This document shows, one piece after another, positions 53,851-61,595 of a stretch of 64,000 nt of DNA (positions within the stretch are counted from its first letter, which is position 1; the number at the start of each line of letters is the position of its first letter). The stretch is from positions 62,001 to 126,000 of the forward strand of contig JBQCHL010000005.1 in assembly GCA_051954695.1 (NCBI GenBank), written 5' to 3'. The position numbers were made by a program, and so were the translations under genes. The stretch comes from Terrimonas_A sp051954695 (lineage in GTDB: Bacteria > Bacteroidota > Bacteroidia > Chitinophagales > Chitinophagaceae). The notes beneath the pieces were generated by a model that was given only the letters and a program-made list of their open reading frames with translations, did no database searches and had not been told where the DNA came from.

Positions 53851-55446
53851 ATGAAGTGTAATTCTACGCTATGGAATTTTTTTGCCCTCACTTTAGCCTT
53901 AACGTTCAATACGTTAGCGAATGGTCAGGCAGTATATGTGGATAATGGAAGTTCTACGACTTACAGCCTTGCCAGTGGCGACAGCCTCTACATCAAATCT
54001 GGTGTTTACCAGGGCAATATCAGCAAATTCGATGCAGGTGCGAAAATCACCGTAGCATCCGGAGCCACTTTTCAACCCACTGGTATCACTAACCCCCGCG
54101 GTATCGTGACCAACTCCGGTTCCATCAAGCTTTCCACCATTTCAACCAATGCCGATTTTACCATGAATAACTATGGTAGTCTTTGGGTAACCGGCTCTGC
54201 TATTCTGAATCAGGGCACTCAGAGATGGACCAACTTTTATGGTGGTATCATGAAGTTCGATATGGGCCTGGAGATCAATAAAAATTGCGCCCTTTTGAAC
54301 AGGGGAACCATTACCAGCCTGGGCAATATGTCTGTTAACAAAGACGCAGCCCTTATGAACAATAACACCATAAAGATCACCGGTGATTTCAGTATCAATA
54401 ATGCCGATTTCTCTAACGGAGGTAAGTTTGATGTTTCAGGCAGCTTCTCTGTTAATGGTACAAGTTTCTTTACAAACAACTGTCGTGTAACTGTTGGAAA
54501 CGGTTTTATCAATAATAACTCTGTGACTGTTTTCAATCTTGGCCTGATCTGGTGTCCTGCATCTGGTACAAGCAGCAGCGTTACTATCCGCAGCGGCGCT
54601 ACTATCACTAACAACGGAACAATTAAAAGCGTAGATCTGACCAACAATGGTAACATGGCCGGTTCAGGAAACTGGTATTTTACAGGTCATACTATCAATA
54701 CCGGGAATGCAGGTGTAACAGGCTCTACAAGTGATACAGTTAAAATATATGATGCTACCAGGACCAGCACCTCTACCTTTTTTGATGAGCAGTATAAAAC
54801 GCCTAAGCCTAATGCAATTTTTACGCTTCTCAGCCCTCCCGATACTACTAACCTTCTGTCTTCTTGTTCTCCTGAAGTTATCTCCAATATTACACTGCCT
54901 GTAAAATGGGAATACTTCTACGTGAACTTGTCTGACAACACACCTGTGCTTACATGGGCTGCAGAGCAGGATCCAGGAACAGTATTCACTGTACAGCGCA
55001 GTTACGATGCGGTAAATTTCACCACAATCGCTTCTATCAATGGTGAAGAGGGAAAAAGAGTTTACAAGTTTGAAGACAAACAGGTAAACACTCAAAGCAG
55101 ATCAGTGTACTACCGTATCAGGGCAGTTGAGCCTACAGGCGCCATCACTCTTTCTGATACCAGAGTATTGATGTTCACCACCAAAGCCGGCATTTCTGTG
55201 CAGGCAACACCAAACCCTTTTACAAGCCAATTGAATATCAGCTACCAGTCAACCACCCGTGAAAGGATCAATATCCGCATTGTCAGCATGTCTGGTGCGG
55301 TAATGGCTAGCAAAGCAGTGAACGTAAGCACTGGCTACAACAGCATTGCTATCACTGAAGCAGCTTCATTGACCAAGGGTATATACCTGGTGCAACTGAT
55401 CAGTGAGAACACGGTGATCGCTACAGAAAGAGTAGTTAAGCAATAA
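53851..55446 (+). CDS. T9SS type A cargo protein with repetitive beta-solenoid-like N-terminal part
   Basis: The 531-residue protein has a signal peptide ending LANGQ. Residues about 40-290 are a series of short strand repeats rich in Asn, Gly, Thr and Ile (TNSGSIKLSTIS, LLNRGTITSLGNMSV, MNNNTIKITGDFSI), as in a beta-solenoid. Residues about 345-440 resemble a fibronectin III-like domain (PVKWEYFYVNLSDNTPVLTW). The C-terminus (about 450-531, VQATPNPFTSQLNISYQ to GIYLVQLISENTVIATERVV) is the type A sorting signal. It is probably secreted to the cell surface. The ligand is unknown. Confidence 0.85.
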   Translation: MKCNSTLWNFFALTLALTFNTLANGQAVYVDNGSSTTYSLASGDSLYIKSGVYQGNISKFDAGAKITVASGATFQPTGITNPRGIVTNSGSIKLSTISTNADFTMNNYGSLWVTGSAILNQGTQRWTNFYGGIMKFDMGLEINKNCALLNRGTITSLGNMSVNKDAALMNNNTIKITGDFSINNADFSNGGKFDVSGSFSVNGTSFFTNNCRVTVGNGFINNNSVTVFNLGLIWCPASGTSSSVTIRSGATITNNGTIKSVDLTNNGNMAGSGNWYFTGHTINTGNAGVTGSTSDTVKIYDATRTSTSTFFDEQYKTPKPNAIFTLLSPPDTTNLLSSCSPEVISNITLPVKWEYFYVNLSDNTPVLTWAAEQDPGTVFTVQRSYDAVNFTTIASINGEEGKRVYKFEDKQVNTQSRSVYYRIRAVEPTGAITLSDTRVLMFTTKAGISVQATPNPFTSQLNISYQSTTRERINIRIVSMSGAVMASKAVNVSTGYNSIAITEAASLTKGIYLVQLISENTVIATERVVKQ

Positions 55447-55471
55447 AATCATTTTCATACCTACACAAATC

Positions 55472-55496
55472 GCCCCGCTTTCTAGCGGGGCTTTTT
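55472..55496 (+). terminator. Terminator after the T9SS gene
   Basis: GCCCCGCT (55472-55479), loop TTCT, AGCGGGGC (55484-55491) and TTTTT form a classic intrinsic terminator 26 nt past the stop codon. Confidence 0.9.
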
Positions 55497-55531
55497 ATTA
55501 AAAAAAACTTATCAAAATCGTAGATTTCCTA

Positions 55532-55562
55532 TTGCACAGTAGTAATTACTGCAATACTTTTA
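55532..55562 (+). promoter_or_regulatory. Promoter of small RNA gene 1
   Basis: TTG (55532-55534), a 20-nt spacer and TACTTTTA (55555-55562, 7 of 8 to TAnnTTTG). The extended element CTATTGCACA starts at 55529. Confidence 0.6.
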
Positions 55563-55566
55563 CTCT

Positions 55567-55676
55567 CGTTGACGGTAAGCACACAAGTAGAAAAACAATC
55601 CCCAGGGATTTCAAAATATTCAGCAATGGACGGTTGAAAAAAATCAAGTCCTGCCAAATGGCAGGACTGCTTTTTT
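55567..55676 (+). ncRNA. Candidate small RNA 1 (tandem copy 1)
   Basis: About 110 nt from the predicted start to a terminator: AGTCCTGCC (55647-55655), loop AAAT, GGCAGGACT (55660-55668), then GC and six T. It shares with copy 2 the stretches CAAGTAGAAAAA, an ATCC/GGAT hairpin with a different loop (CCAG here), AATGGACGGTTGAAAAAA and the terminator core CCTGCCAAATGGCAGG. No protein-coding frame is preserved between the copies, which favours a structured RNA. I know no Rfam family matching it. Confidence 0.7.
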
Positions 55677-55812
55677 ATAAGACAGTCAATGCTTTATGAA
55701 GTGAAACACAGAAGCCGCTCTTGCTCATATACCCCAGCAACAACCCTTCTTCCCCCTAAATAGAACGAATTACTGACCTAGAGAAAAACTCTTAATTATC
55801 GTATATTTCCTA

Positions 55813-55843
55813 TTACATAATAGTAGATCGTGCAATATGTTTG
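55813..55843 (+). promoter_or_regulatory. Promoter of small RNA gene 2
   Basis: TTA (55813-55815), a 20-nt spacer and TATGTTTG (55836-55843), a full match to TAnnTTTG. The extended element CTATTACATA starts at 55810; CTATTACATAATAG is a perfect inverted repeat around CA. Confidence 0.65.
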
Positions 55844-55847
55844 TAGC

Positions 55848-55963
55848 ACCAAATACGGTAATACAACAAGTAGAAAAAACATCCGAAAGGATCCAGGATA
55901 TTCAACAATGGACGGTTGAAAAAAGCGTAAAGGTCCTGCCAAATGGCAGGACCTTTACTTTTG
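55848..55963 (+). ncRNA. Candidate small RNA 2 (tandem copy 2)
   Basis: About 115 nt from the predicted start to a terminator with a 14-bp perfect stem, GTAAAGGTCCTGCC (55927-55940) and its complement (55945-55958), loop AAAT, then TTTT. The internal hairpin is ATCC-GAAA-GGAT. The stretch CAACAATGGACGGTTGAA is nearly identical to copy 1. The 535-nt gap 55447-55981 thus holds two RNA genes; between them (55682-55790) I see nothing. The terminator may also serve the amidohydrolase gene ending at 55982. Confidence 0.72.
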
Positions 55964-55981
55964 ATCTTATCTTATAGGTTC

Positions 55982-57298
55982 TTAGAACGGCTTCTTCAGG
56001 TTGTATTTCTGATTGTAGCGATCGTTCAGTTGTTTTTGTTTATCGTTCAGGTCAATTTTCCTTCCCTGGATAAATGCATCGGTCACATTGCTGCTCTTCA
56101 TATCAAGGATATCTCCTTCGCTGATCACGATATTGGCATCTTTACCAACCTCGATGCTGCCGGCTTTATCTGATACGCCCAGCATTTTTGCGGCGTTCAG
56201 TGTAATAGCCTGCAGAGCTTCTTCCTTGGTCAGCCCGTAAGCTGCTGCTGTGCCTGCATTGAAAGCGAGGTTACGGCCACGGGTCTGGCTGTCGTCGTCA
56301 GAGATAGCAAACAAAACTCCGGCTTTTTGCAGGGCTGCTGCTGTTTTATAAGGCTGGTCCACATCATCATCCTCTCCTGTTGGCAGGCTGTGGGGCTGTT
56401 GCAGGATCACGGAGATATTATGTTGCTTCAGTAAGTCAGCGATCTGGTAGCTTTCACTGCCTCCAACGATCACTACATCAAAACCGAATTCTTTTACAAA
56501 ATCGATGGCTACCAGCATTTGTCTTACAGTGCTGGCATGCACATATAATTTCTGGGTTTTGTTGAACAACCCTTTAACTGCTTCCAGTTTCAGGTTGGTC
56601 TCATCATGCTTTTCAGCAGCATTATAAGCTTTGGCTTCGCGGAAGAAATTCTTTACTTCTTCTACTTTTTCCAGGTCCGCTTTTACAGGATCACCTGCAG
56701 GGGCCTGGGGACCGCCTCCAAAACCGCCACGGCCGAAACGTGGGCGGGCCATCATCAGCGGCATATAAAGATGCATACCCTCATCTGTTTTGTAGGCTGC
56801 GTCTTTCCAGTTCCATGCATCCAGCTGCACCACTGAAGAAGAACCTGCCAGCAGGCTTCCCTGGGGAACGATATTCGCCATCAGCACACCGTTGGAACGG
56901 AGGGTATTGATCACTTTGGAATCCGTATTATAGGCAACAATAGAGCGGACGCTGGGATTCATATCACCGATCTCACGCACATCGGAAGAAGCGCGGACAG
57001 AAGATATTTCCACCAGGCCCAGGTTGCTTGAAGCCAGTACCAATCCGGGATATACATGCTTGCCTTTGGCATCAACAGCAGTGGCACCGGCAGGAACTGC
57101 CACATCAGCGCCCACTTCCGCAATTTTACCATCAGCGATCTTGATCGTACCATTCTCGATCACTTTGCCATTACCGACATGGATAGTGGCATTCTTGATA
57201 TAGGTAACGCCTGTCTGCGGTTTGGCAGGCAGCACATTTGACTGGCCATTCGCCACAGCGAACAAACCGATCGATAAAATGAAAAATAATATTCTCAT
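55982..57298 (-). CDS. Amidohydrolase-family exported protein without the HxH motif
   Basis: ATG 57298 (MRILFFILSIGLFAVANGQ) gives a signal peptide. The 438-residue product has an amidohydrolase N-terminal beta domain (ATIHVGNGKVIENGTIKIAD) and C-terminal TLNAAKMLGVSDKAGSIEVG with DANIVISEGDILD. At the expected metal site it reads YPGLVLASSNLGL instead of an HxH, so metal binding is doubtful. A Gly/Arg-rich insert (RPRFGRGGFGGGPQAPAG) sits in the middle. It starts 10 nt after the larger paralogue, so the two form an operon. Confidence 0.8.
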   Translation of the reverse strand: MRILFFILSIGLFAVANGQSNVLPAKPQTGVTYIKNATIHVGNGKVIENGTIKIADGKIAEVGADVAVPAGATAVDAKGKHVYPGLVLASSNLGLVEISSVRASSDVREIGDMNPSVRSIVAYNTDSKVINTLRSNGVLMANIVPQGSLLAGSSSVVQLDAWNWKDAAYKTDEGMHLYMPLMMARPRFGRGGFGGGPQAPAGDPVKADLEKVEEVKNFFREAKAYNAAEKHDETNLKLEAVKGLFNKTQKLYVHASTVRQMLVAIDFVKEFGFDVVIVGGSESYQIADLLKQHNISVILQQPHSLPTGEDDDVDQPYKTAAALQKAGVLFAISDDDSQTRGRNLAFNAGTAAAYGLTKEEALQAITLNAAKMLGVSDKAGSIEVGKDANIVISEGDILDMKSSNVTDAFIQGRKIDLNDKQKQLNDRYNQKYNLKKPF

Positions 57299-57308
57299 AT
57301 CAGTTGTT

Positions 57309-60300
57309 TTATTCATTAGTAAATTCCTCTGCATCTACCACCAGCAAGCCGTGGCTATGACCATGATCGCTGCAGCTAAACATAAGCTGGTAGCTGGGTT
57401 GTGCAGGCATCACTGCGCCGCCATTTCTCTTTTCACCGTTCATTTTGCGGATCAGGCGATTCCTTTCCAGGTCAACCAGTTTCTGCATTTGCTCATCTTT
57501 TGCACGGTCAAAGTAGATAGTACCATCAACAATGGTGTAAAGGGATTTTGCATAAATGCTCAGCGGGTGATCGCTCCAAAGCACCACGTCGCCATCTTTA
57601 CCCACTTTCAGGCTGCCTACGCGGTCGTCCACATGCAGCATTTTAGCAGGGTTCAGCGTTACCATTTTCAGTGCTTCTTCTTCTGACACACCACCGTATT
57701 TCACGATCTTGGCTGCTTCCTGGTTGAGGCGGCGGGCCATTTCTGCGTCATCAGAATTGATGGCCACATTCAGACCAACATTGTGCATGATAGCGGCATT
57801 ATAAGGAATGGCATCTTCCACTTCCATTTTATATGCCCACCAATCAGAGAAGGTTGAAGCATTTGATCCGTGTTCTTTCATTTTATCGGCTACTTTATAC
57901 CCTTCCAGGATATGGGTAAATGTGTTGTATTTATAACCCATCCTGTTGGCTACTTCAATAGAGCCCATGATCTCACTCTGCACATAAGAGTGGCAGGTGA
58001 TAAACCGTTTGTTGTTCAGGATTTCCACTAATGCATCCAGTTCAAGATCGCGGCGTGGGGCAACAGCCGTTACGCCTTTCTTGCCTTTATTGGCTTCATA
58101 TTCTTTCCAGGCTTTCTGGTAATCTTTTGCCCTGGTAAATGCATCCACCAGTACCTGTTCCACACCCATACGGGTATCAGGATAGCGTGAGTTGCCTTGG
58201 GAAGAGCTCGAACGTTTTACGTTTTCACCCAAGGCAAATTTGATCTGGCCATCCCAGTTCTTGAACTTCAATCCATCGTCATTGGCACCCCAGCGCAGCT
58301 TGATCAGTTGTGTTTGTCCACCGATCACGTTGGCTGAGCCGTGCAGGATATGCGAGCTGGTAACACCACCGCTCAATTGACGGTAGATATTGATATCATC
58401 AGGATTCAGGTTGTCAGCGATCCTCACTTCAGAAGTCACGCTCTGGCCACCTTCGTTGATAGAAGCAGCAGCAATATGAGAGTGTTCATCGATGATGCCT
58501 GCAGTTACGTGTTTGCCTGTTCCATCAATTACACGGGCACCTGCATCAGAAAGGTTTTTACCTACACCAGCGATCTTGCCGCCTTTGATCAATACATCCG
58601 CGTTCTGCATGATACCATCTTTTTCGTTGGTCCATACGGTTGCATTCTTGATCAGGATGGTCTCTTGTTTTGGTGCCTGGTCTTCTTCCCATCCAAATGG
58701 TTCGAAGGGGAATACCACTTTACCTAAAACCGGTACTTCTTTTTTACGGGTAGCAGTATCAGGTTTTACCTCGGCAGCTTTTACCAGTGAAGCCGTCCAT
58801 GTCAATGAATTACCGGAAGAGTCGAGGCCGGTACCGTTCCATTCAGAGCCGGTGCTTACACCGCTGAGGCGTATAGCAGAAGCGGGCAACTGATCAGCCC
58901 CCCCCATCATACCGCCACGGCCAAATCCGCCAGCTCCTGGTCTTGCACCAGCAGGGGCAGCATCAGGAGCGCCGGCAGGGCGTTGGCGGCGTGCTTGTGG
59001 AGCATAGCTCAGTTTTACCATTTTACCATCATAAGTAAACCTGGTATTCATCGTGTCTTTACCATAGAGGGAAACAGAATTGGCTGTTTTCACATCCAGT
59101 GTATATTTCTCCTGTCCGGCAGGAGTATTCACAGTCAGATTGTAAGTACCAGCTATTTCACTGATATCGTCTTTCACTTTATAAGCGATACCCTGAACAT
59201 AATTGGTGACTATCACTGTTTTTTCGTTGAAGATAGGTCCGGTAGTTACCAGGAAATTAGCCAGCTTGCCGGCTTCCAGGCTTCCTACTTTATCATAAAT
59301 ACCCAGCAAGGTTGCAGGTGCTTTGGTCAGCGCTTCCATCACTTTGCCTTCGCTCAGGCCATAATCCATTGCTTTGCGGAGATTGGTCCAGAATTGACCC
59401 ACATTGCGCAGATCGGAAGTGGTGAGGCAGAAAGGAATACCGGCTTTTTCAAACGCAGCAGCATTAGTAGGGGCCAGTTCCCAGTGCTTCATAGTATTGA
59501 GGGACACAAAACGTGCATCATTCGGATCTTCCACATCCATTGCCTGCGGAAATTCGAGCGGCACAATGAAAGTAGCGTTGGTCGCTTTCATTTCCTTGAT
59601 ACGCTGGTATTCGTTACCACCGGCTTTAATAACATACTGAACGCCGAACTCATCACCGATACGATCAGCGCGCAGGTCGTTCCATTTGTCATTGGCTTCA
59701 AAGATCTGGGGAAGGCCCTGGTTATCGTTCCATGATTTCAGGCTGAGGTTAAATCCTTCGCTGGAAGGCTGGGTTTTGTACCACTGAGCATCGAGGTACG
59801 ACTGGCGCAGCAAAGCTATCGTACCCATAATGGAGCTGGGATAGCTTTGAGTGGAAGTTCCTTTGTTAAAGGAATAGTGAGCAGAAGCCTTGTCTTTGAT
59901 GATCACAAGGTTCTCTTTTGCATTGGCGAGTGATACTACTACACCTGTGCCACGGGCAATACCATCGCGAACATGAGAAAGTACGGTACCAAAACCGGCT
60001 TCCCTTAAAGGTTTGGCTTTGGCATCGTCTACTGCAAATTCTTTAACGGCATCCACATCCGCTTTGATGGCCTGGTTCCAGCCATATGGTCCTTTAACGT
60101 TTGAGGTCAGTTGGGCCTGTCCGAAACCACCGAATCCGCCCGGGCCACCGGCACGCTGAGGAGTCGGGATCCCGTAATCGGCATAGATATCGATAAAAGA
60201 AGGATAGATGTATTTGCCCTGGCAATTTACTTCCACGGCGCCGGCAGGAACTTTCAATCCTGCGCCAATCGCTGTGATCTTTCCGTCTTTAATAACGAGA

Positions 60301-60482
60301 GTAGCATTACTCAATGTGGTTGCACCGTCCTTTACGATAGTGGCATTGGTGAAGGCATAGTATCCGTGCCGGGGATCGGCCACCCCATTTACAGGAAAGG
60401 TTTCCTGTGCAGAGAGTCTGGGTGCTACGGAAATAAGAGCCCACGCAAAAACCAATTCGTAGATGAATTTGGATTTTCTCAT
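57309..60482 (-). CDS. Large double amidohydrolase-family exported protein
   Basis: The 1,057-residue protein has a signal peptide and two amidohydrolase-like halves. The first (about 35-450) lacks HxH at YIYPSFIDIYADYG. The second has GIIDEHSHIAAAS (H667, H669), HILHGSANVIGGQTQLIKLR, NSDDAEMARRLNQEAAKI and LNPAKMLHVDDRVGSLKVG, so only it looks metal-competent. They are joined by a linker (about 499-530) rich in Arg, Pro, Ala and Gly (ARPGAGGFGRGGMMGG). The C-terminus has a His cluster (CSDHGHSHG). Peptidase- or imidazolonepropionase-like activity is possible; the substrate is unknown. Confidence 0.85.
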   Translation of the reverse strand: MRKSKFIYELVFAWALISVAPRLSAQETFPVNGVADPRHGYYAFTNATIVKDGATTLSNATLVIKDGKITAIGAGLKVPAGAVEVNCQGKYIYPSFIDIYADYGIPTPQRAGGPGGFGGFGQAQLTSNVKGPYGWNQAIKADVDAVKEFAVDDAKAKPLREAGFGTVLSHVRDGIARGTGVVVSLANAKENLVIIKDKASAHYSFNKGTSTQSYPSSIMGTIALLRQSYLDAQWYKTQPSSEGFNLSLKSWNDNQGLPQIFEANDKWNDLRADRIGDEFGVQYVIKAGGNEYQRIKEMKATNATFIVPLEFPQAMDVEDPNDARFVSLNTMKHWELAPTNAAAFEKAGIPFCLTTSDLRNVGQFWTNLRKAMDYGLSEGKVMEALTKAPATLLGIYDKVGSLEAGKLANFLVTTGPIFNEKTVIVTNYVQGIAYKVKDDISEIAGTYNLTVNTPAGQEKYTLDVKTANSVSLYGKDTMNTRFTYDGKMVKLSYAPQARRQRPAGAPDAAPAGARPGAGGFGRGGMMGGADQLPASAIRLSGVSTGSEWNGTGLDSSGNSLTWTASLVKAAEVKPDTATRKKEVPVLGKVVFPFEPFGWEEDQAPKQETILIKNATVWTNEKDGIMQNADVLIKGGKIAGVGKNLSDAGARVIDGTGKHVTAGIIDEHSHIAAASINEGGQSVTSEVRIADNLNPDDINIYRQLSGGVTSSHILHGSANVIGGQTQLIKLRWGANDDGLKFKNWDGQIKFALGENVKRSSSSQGNSRYPDTRMGVEQVLVDAFTRAKDYQKAWKEYEANKGKKGVTAVAPRRDLELDALVEILNNKRFITCHSYVQSEIMGSIEVANRMGYKYNTFTHILEGYKVADKMKEHGSNASTFSDWWAYKMEVEDAIPYNAAIMHNVGLNVAINSDDAEMARRLNQEAAKIVKYGGVSEEEALKMVTLNPAKMLHVDDRVGSLKVGKDGDVVLWSDHPLSIYAKSLYTIVDGTIYFDRAKDEQMQKLVDLERNRLIRKMNGEKRNGGAVMPAQPSYQLMFSCSDHGHSHGLLVVDAEEFTNE

Positions 60483-60579
60483 TGCAATTTAGTTTTTTAA
60501 TTAGATGATTTTTCGATGTGATACTTGCGCTTAAACGGGAGTCGAATGTAAGTCAAATGAGGGAGAAATCCATTGGAGT

Positions 60580-60614
60580 TGATCGCTGACCGTTGACCGA
60601 TGACCGTCAACGAA
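60580..60614. repeat. Heptad repeat TGACCGn and hairpin before deoC
   Basis: TGAT at 60580 and TGAC at 60587, 60594 and 60601 are spaced exactly 7 nt. CGTTGAC (60591-60597) and GTCAACG (60606-60612) can pair. It may be a second family of heptad repeats. Confidence 0.6.
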
Positions 60615-60621
60615 CTTTAAT

Positions 60622-60629
60622 TACCTTTG
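60622..60629 (+). promoter_or_regulatory. Candidate -7 element for deoC
   Basis: TACCTTTG is a full match to TAnnTTTG, 22 nt before ATG 60651. The nearest upstream TTG (60593-60595) is 26 nt away, a little too far. Confidence 0.4.
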
Positions 60630-60650
60630 ATCTCCTTAACCTTATACATT

Positions 60651-61571
60651 ATGGCTACTGCCAAAAGCTTGCTCACAGTCCCTGACTTTGCTCTCTCTCC
60701 CCGCATCGACCAGGTAGGTGTGGAAGAAAGGGCTGCCCGTTTCACCACCCGGAGCATAAAAAAAGAATCCAAGCTCAATGGGCTGAAATTGGTGCTCAAT
60801 ATGATCGATCTCACTACACTGGAAGGGAAAGACACGGATGGAAAAGTGAAACAGCTTTGCTATAAAGCCATTCACCCCCACGATGCTGTGCCCGATATCC
60901 CTACCGTGGCAGCCGTATGTGTGTACCCTTCCATGGTAAAAGTGGCCAAAAAAGCCCTGGGCGATTCAGGTATCCGGGTCGCTTCCGTTGCCACAGCATT
61001 TCCCAGCGGCCAGGCTCCCCGTGATATAAAGATCAGGGACACCCGCTATGCTGTGAATGAAGGGGCCGATGAAATTGATATGGTGATCAGCCGTGGAAAA
61101 TTTCATGCAGGTGAATACAATTTTGTGTTTGACGAAATAGCTGCCATCAAAGAGGCCTGCGGCGAAGCCAGGCTGAAAGTGATCCTTGAAACGGGTGAGC
61201 TCGGCAGTTTTGATAAAGTAAGACGCGCCAGTGAGATCGCTATGTATGCCGGTGCTGATTTTATCAAAACCTCTACAGGCAAAATACAACCGGCAGCCAC
61301 CATGCCCGTAACACTGGTGATGCTGGAAGCCATCAGGGATTTTTATTACAAAACCGGCAGAATGGTAGGAATGAAACCAGCCGGCGGCATTTCCAAATCA
61401 AAACTGGCCCTCCACTACCTGGTGATGGTGAAAGAAGTGCTGGGTGAAAACTGGCTCAATAATGAATGGTTCCGCTTTGGCGCCAGCAGCCTGGCCAACG
61501 ATGTGCTGATGCAGATCGTTAAAGAACATACGGGACTGTATCAAAGTGGAAACTATTTCAGTGTAGACTGA
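60651..61571 (+). CDS. deoC: Deoxyribose-phosphate aldolase
   Basis: ATG 60651 (MATAKSLLTVPDFA) starts a 306-residue class I aldolase, longer at the N-terminus than the E. coli enzyme (259). The Schiff-base lysine is in ADFIKTSTGK; AAVCVYPSMV, EIDMVISRGKF, KVILETGEL and GMKPAGGIS are also present. It cleaves 2-deoxyribose 5-phosphate to glyceraldehyde 3-phosphate and acetaldehyde. The aldehyde dehydrogenase that follows, 24 nt away, could oxidise the acetaldehyde. Confidence 0.96.
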   Translation: MATAKSLLTVPDFALSPRIDQVGVEERAARFTTRSIKKESKLNGLKLVLNMIDLTTLEGKDTDGKVKQLCYKAIHPHDAVPDIPTVAAVCVYPSMVKVAKKALGDSGIRVASVATAFPSGQAPRDIKIRDTRYAVNEGADEIDMVISRGKFHAGEYNFVFDEIAAIKEACGEARLKVILETGELGSFDKVRRASEIAMYAGADFIKTSTGKIQPAATMPVTLVMLEAIRDFYYKTGRMVGMKPAGGISKSKLALHYLVMVKEVLGENWLNNEWFRFGASSLANDVLMQIVKEHTGLYQSGNYFSVD

Positions 61572-61595
61572 TGTTTAATATTTAAACTTATATCA

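Noticed and set aside
55500..55963. The two homologous intergenic copies as duplicated protein-coding fragments
   Set aside because: No frame is kept between copies; conservation follows promoter, hairpin and terminator positions instead.
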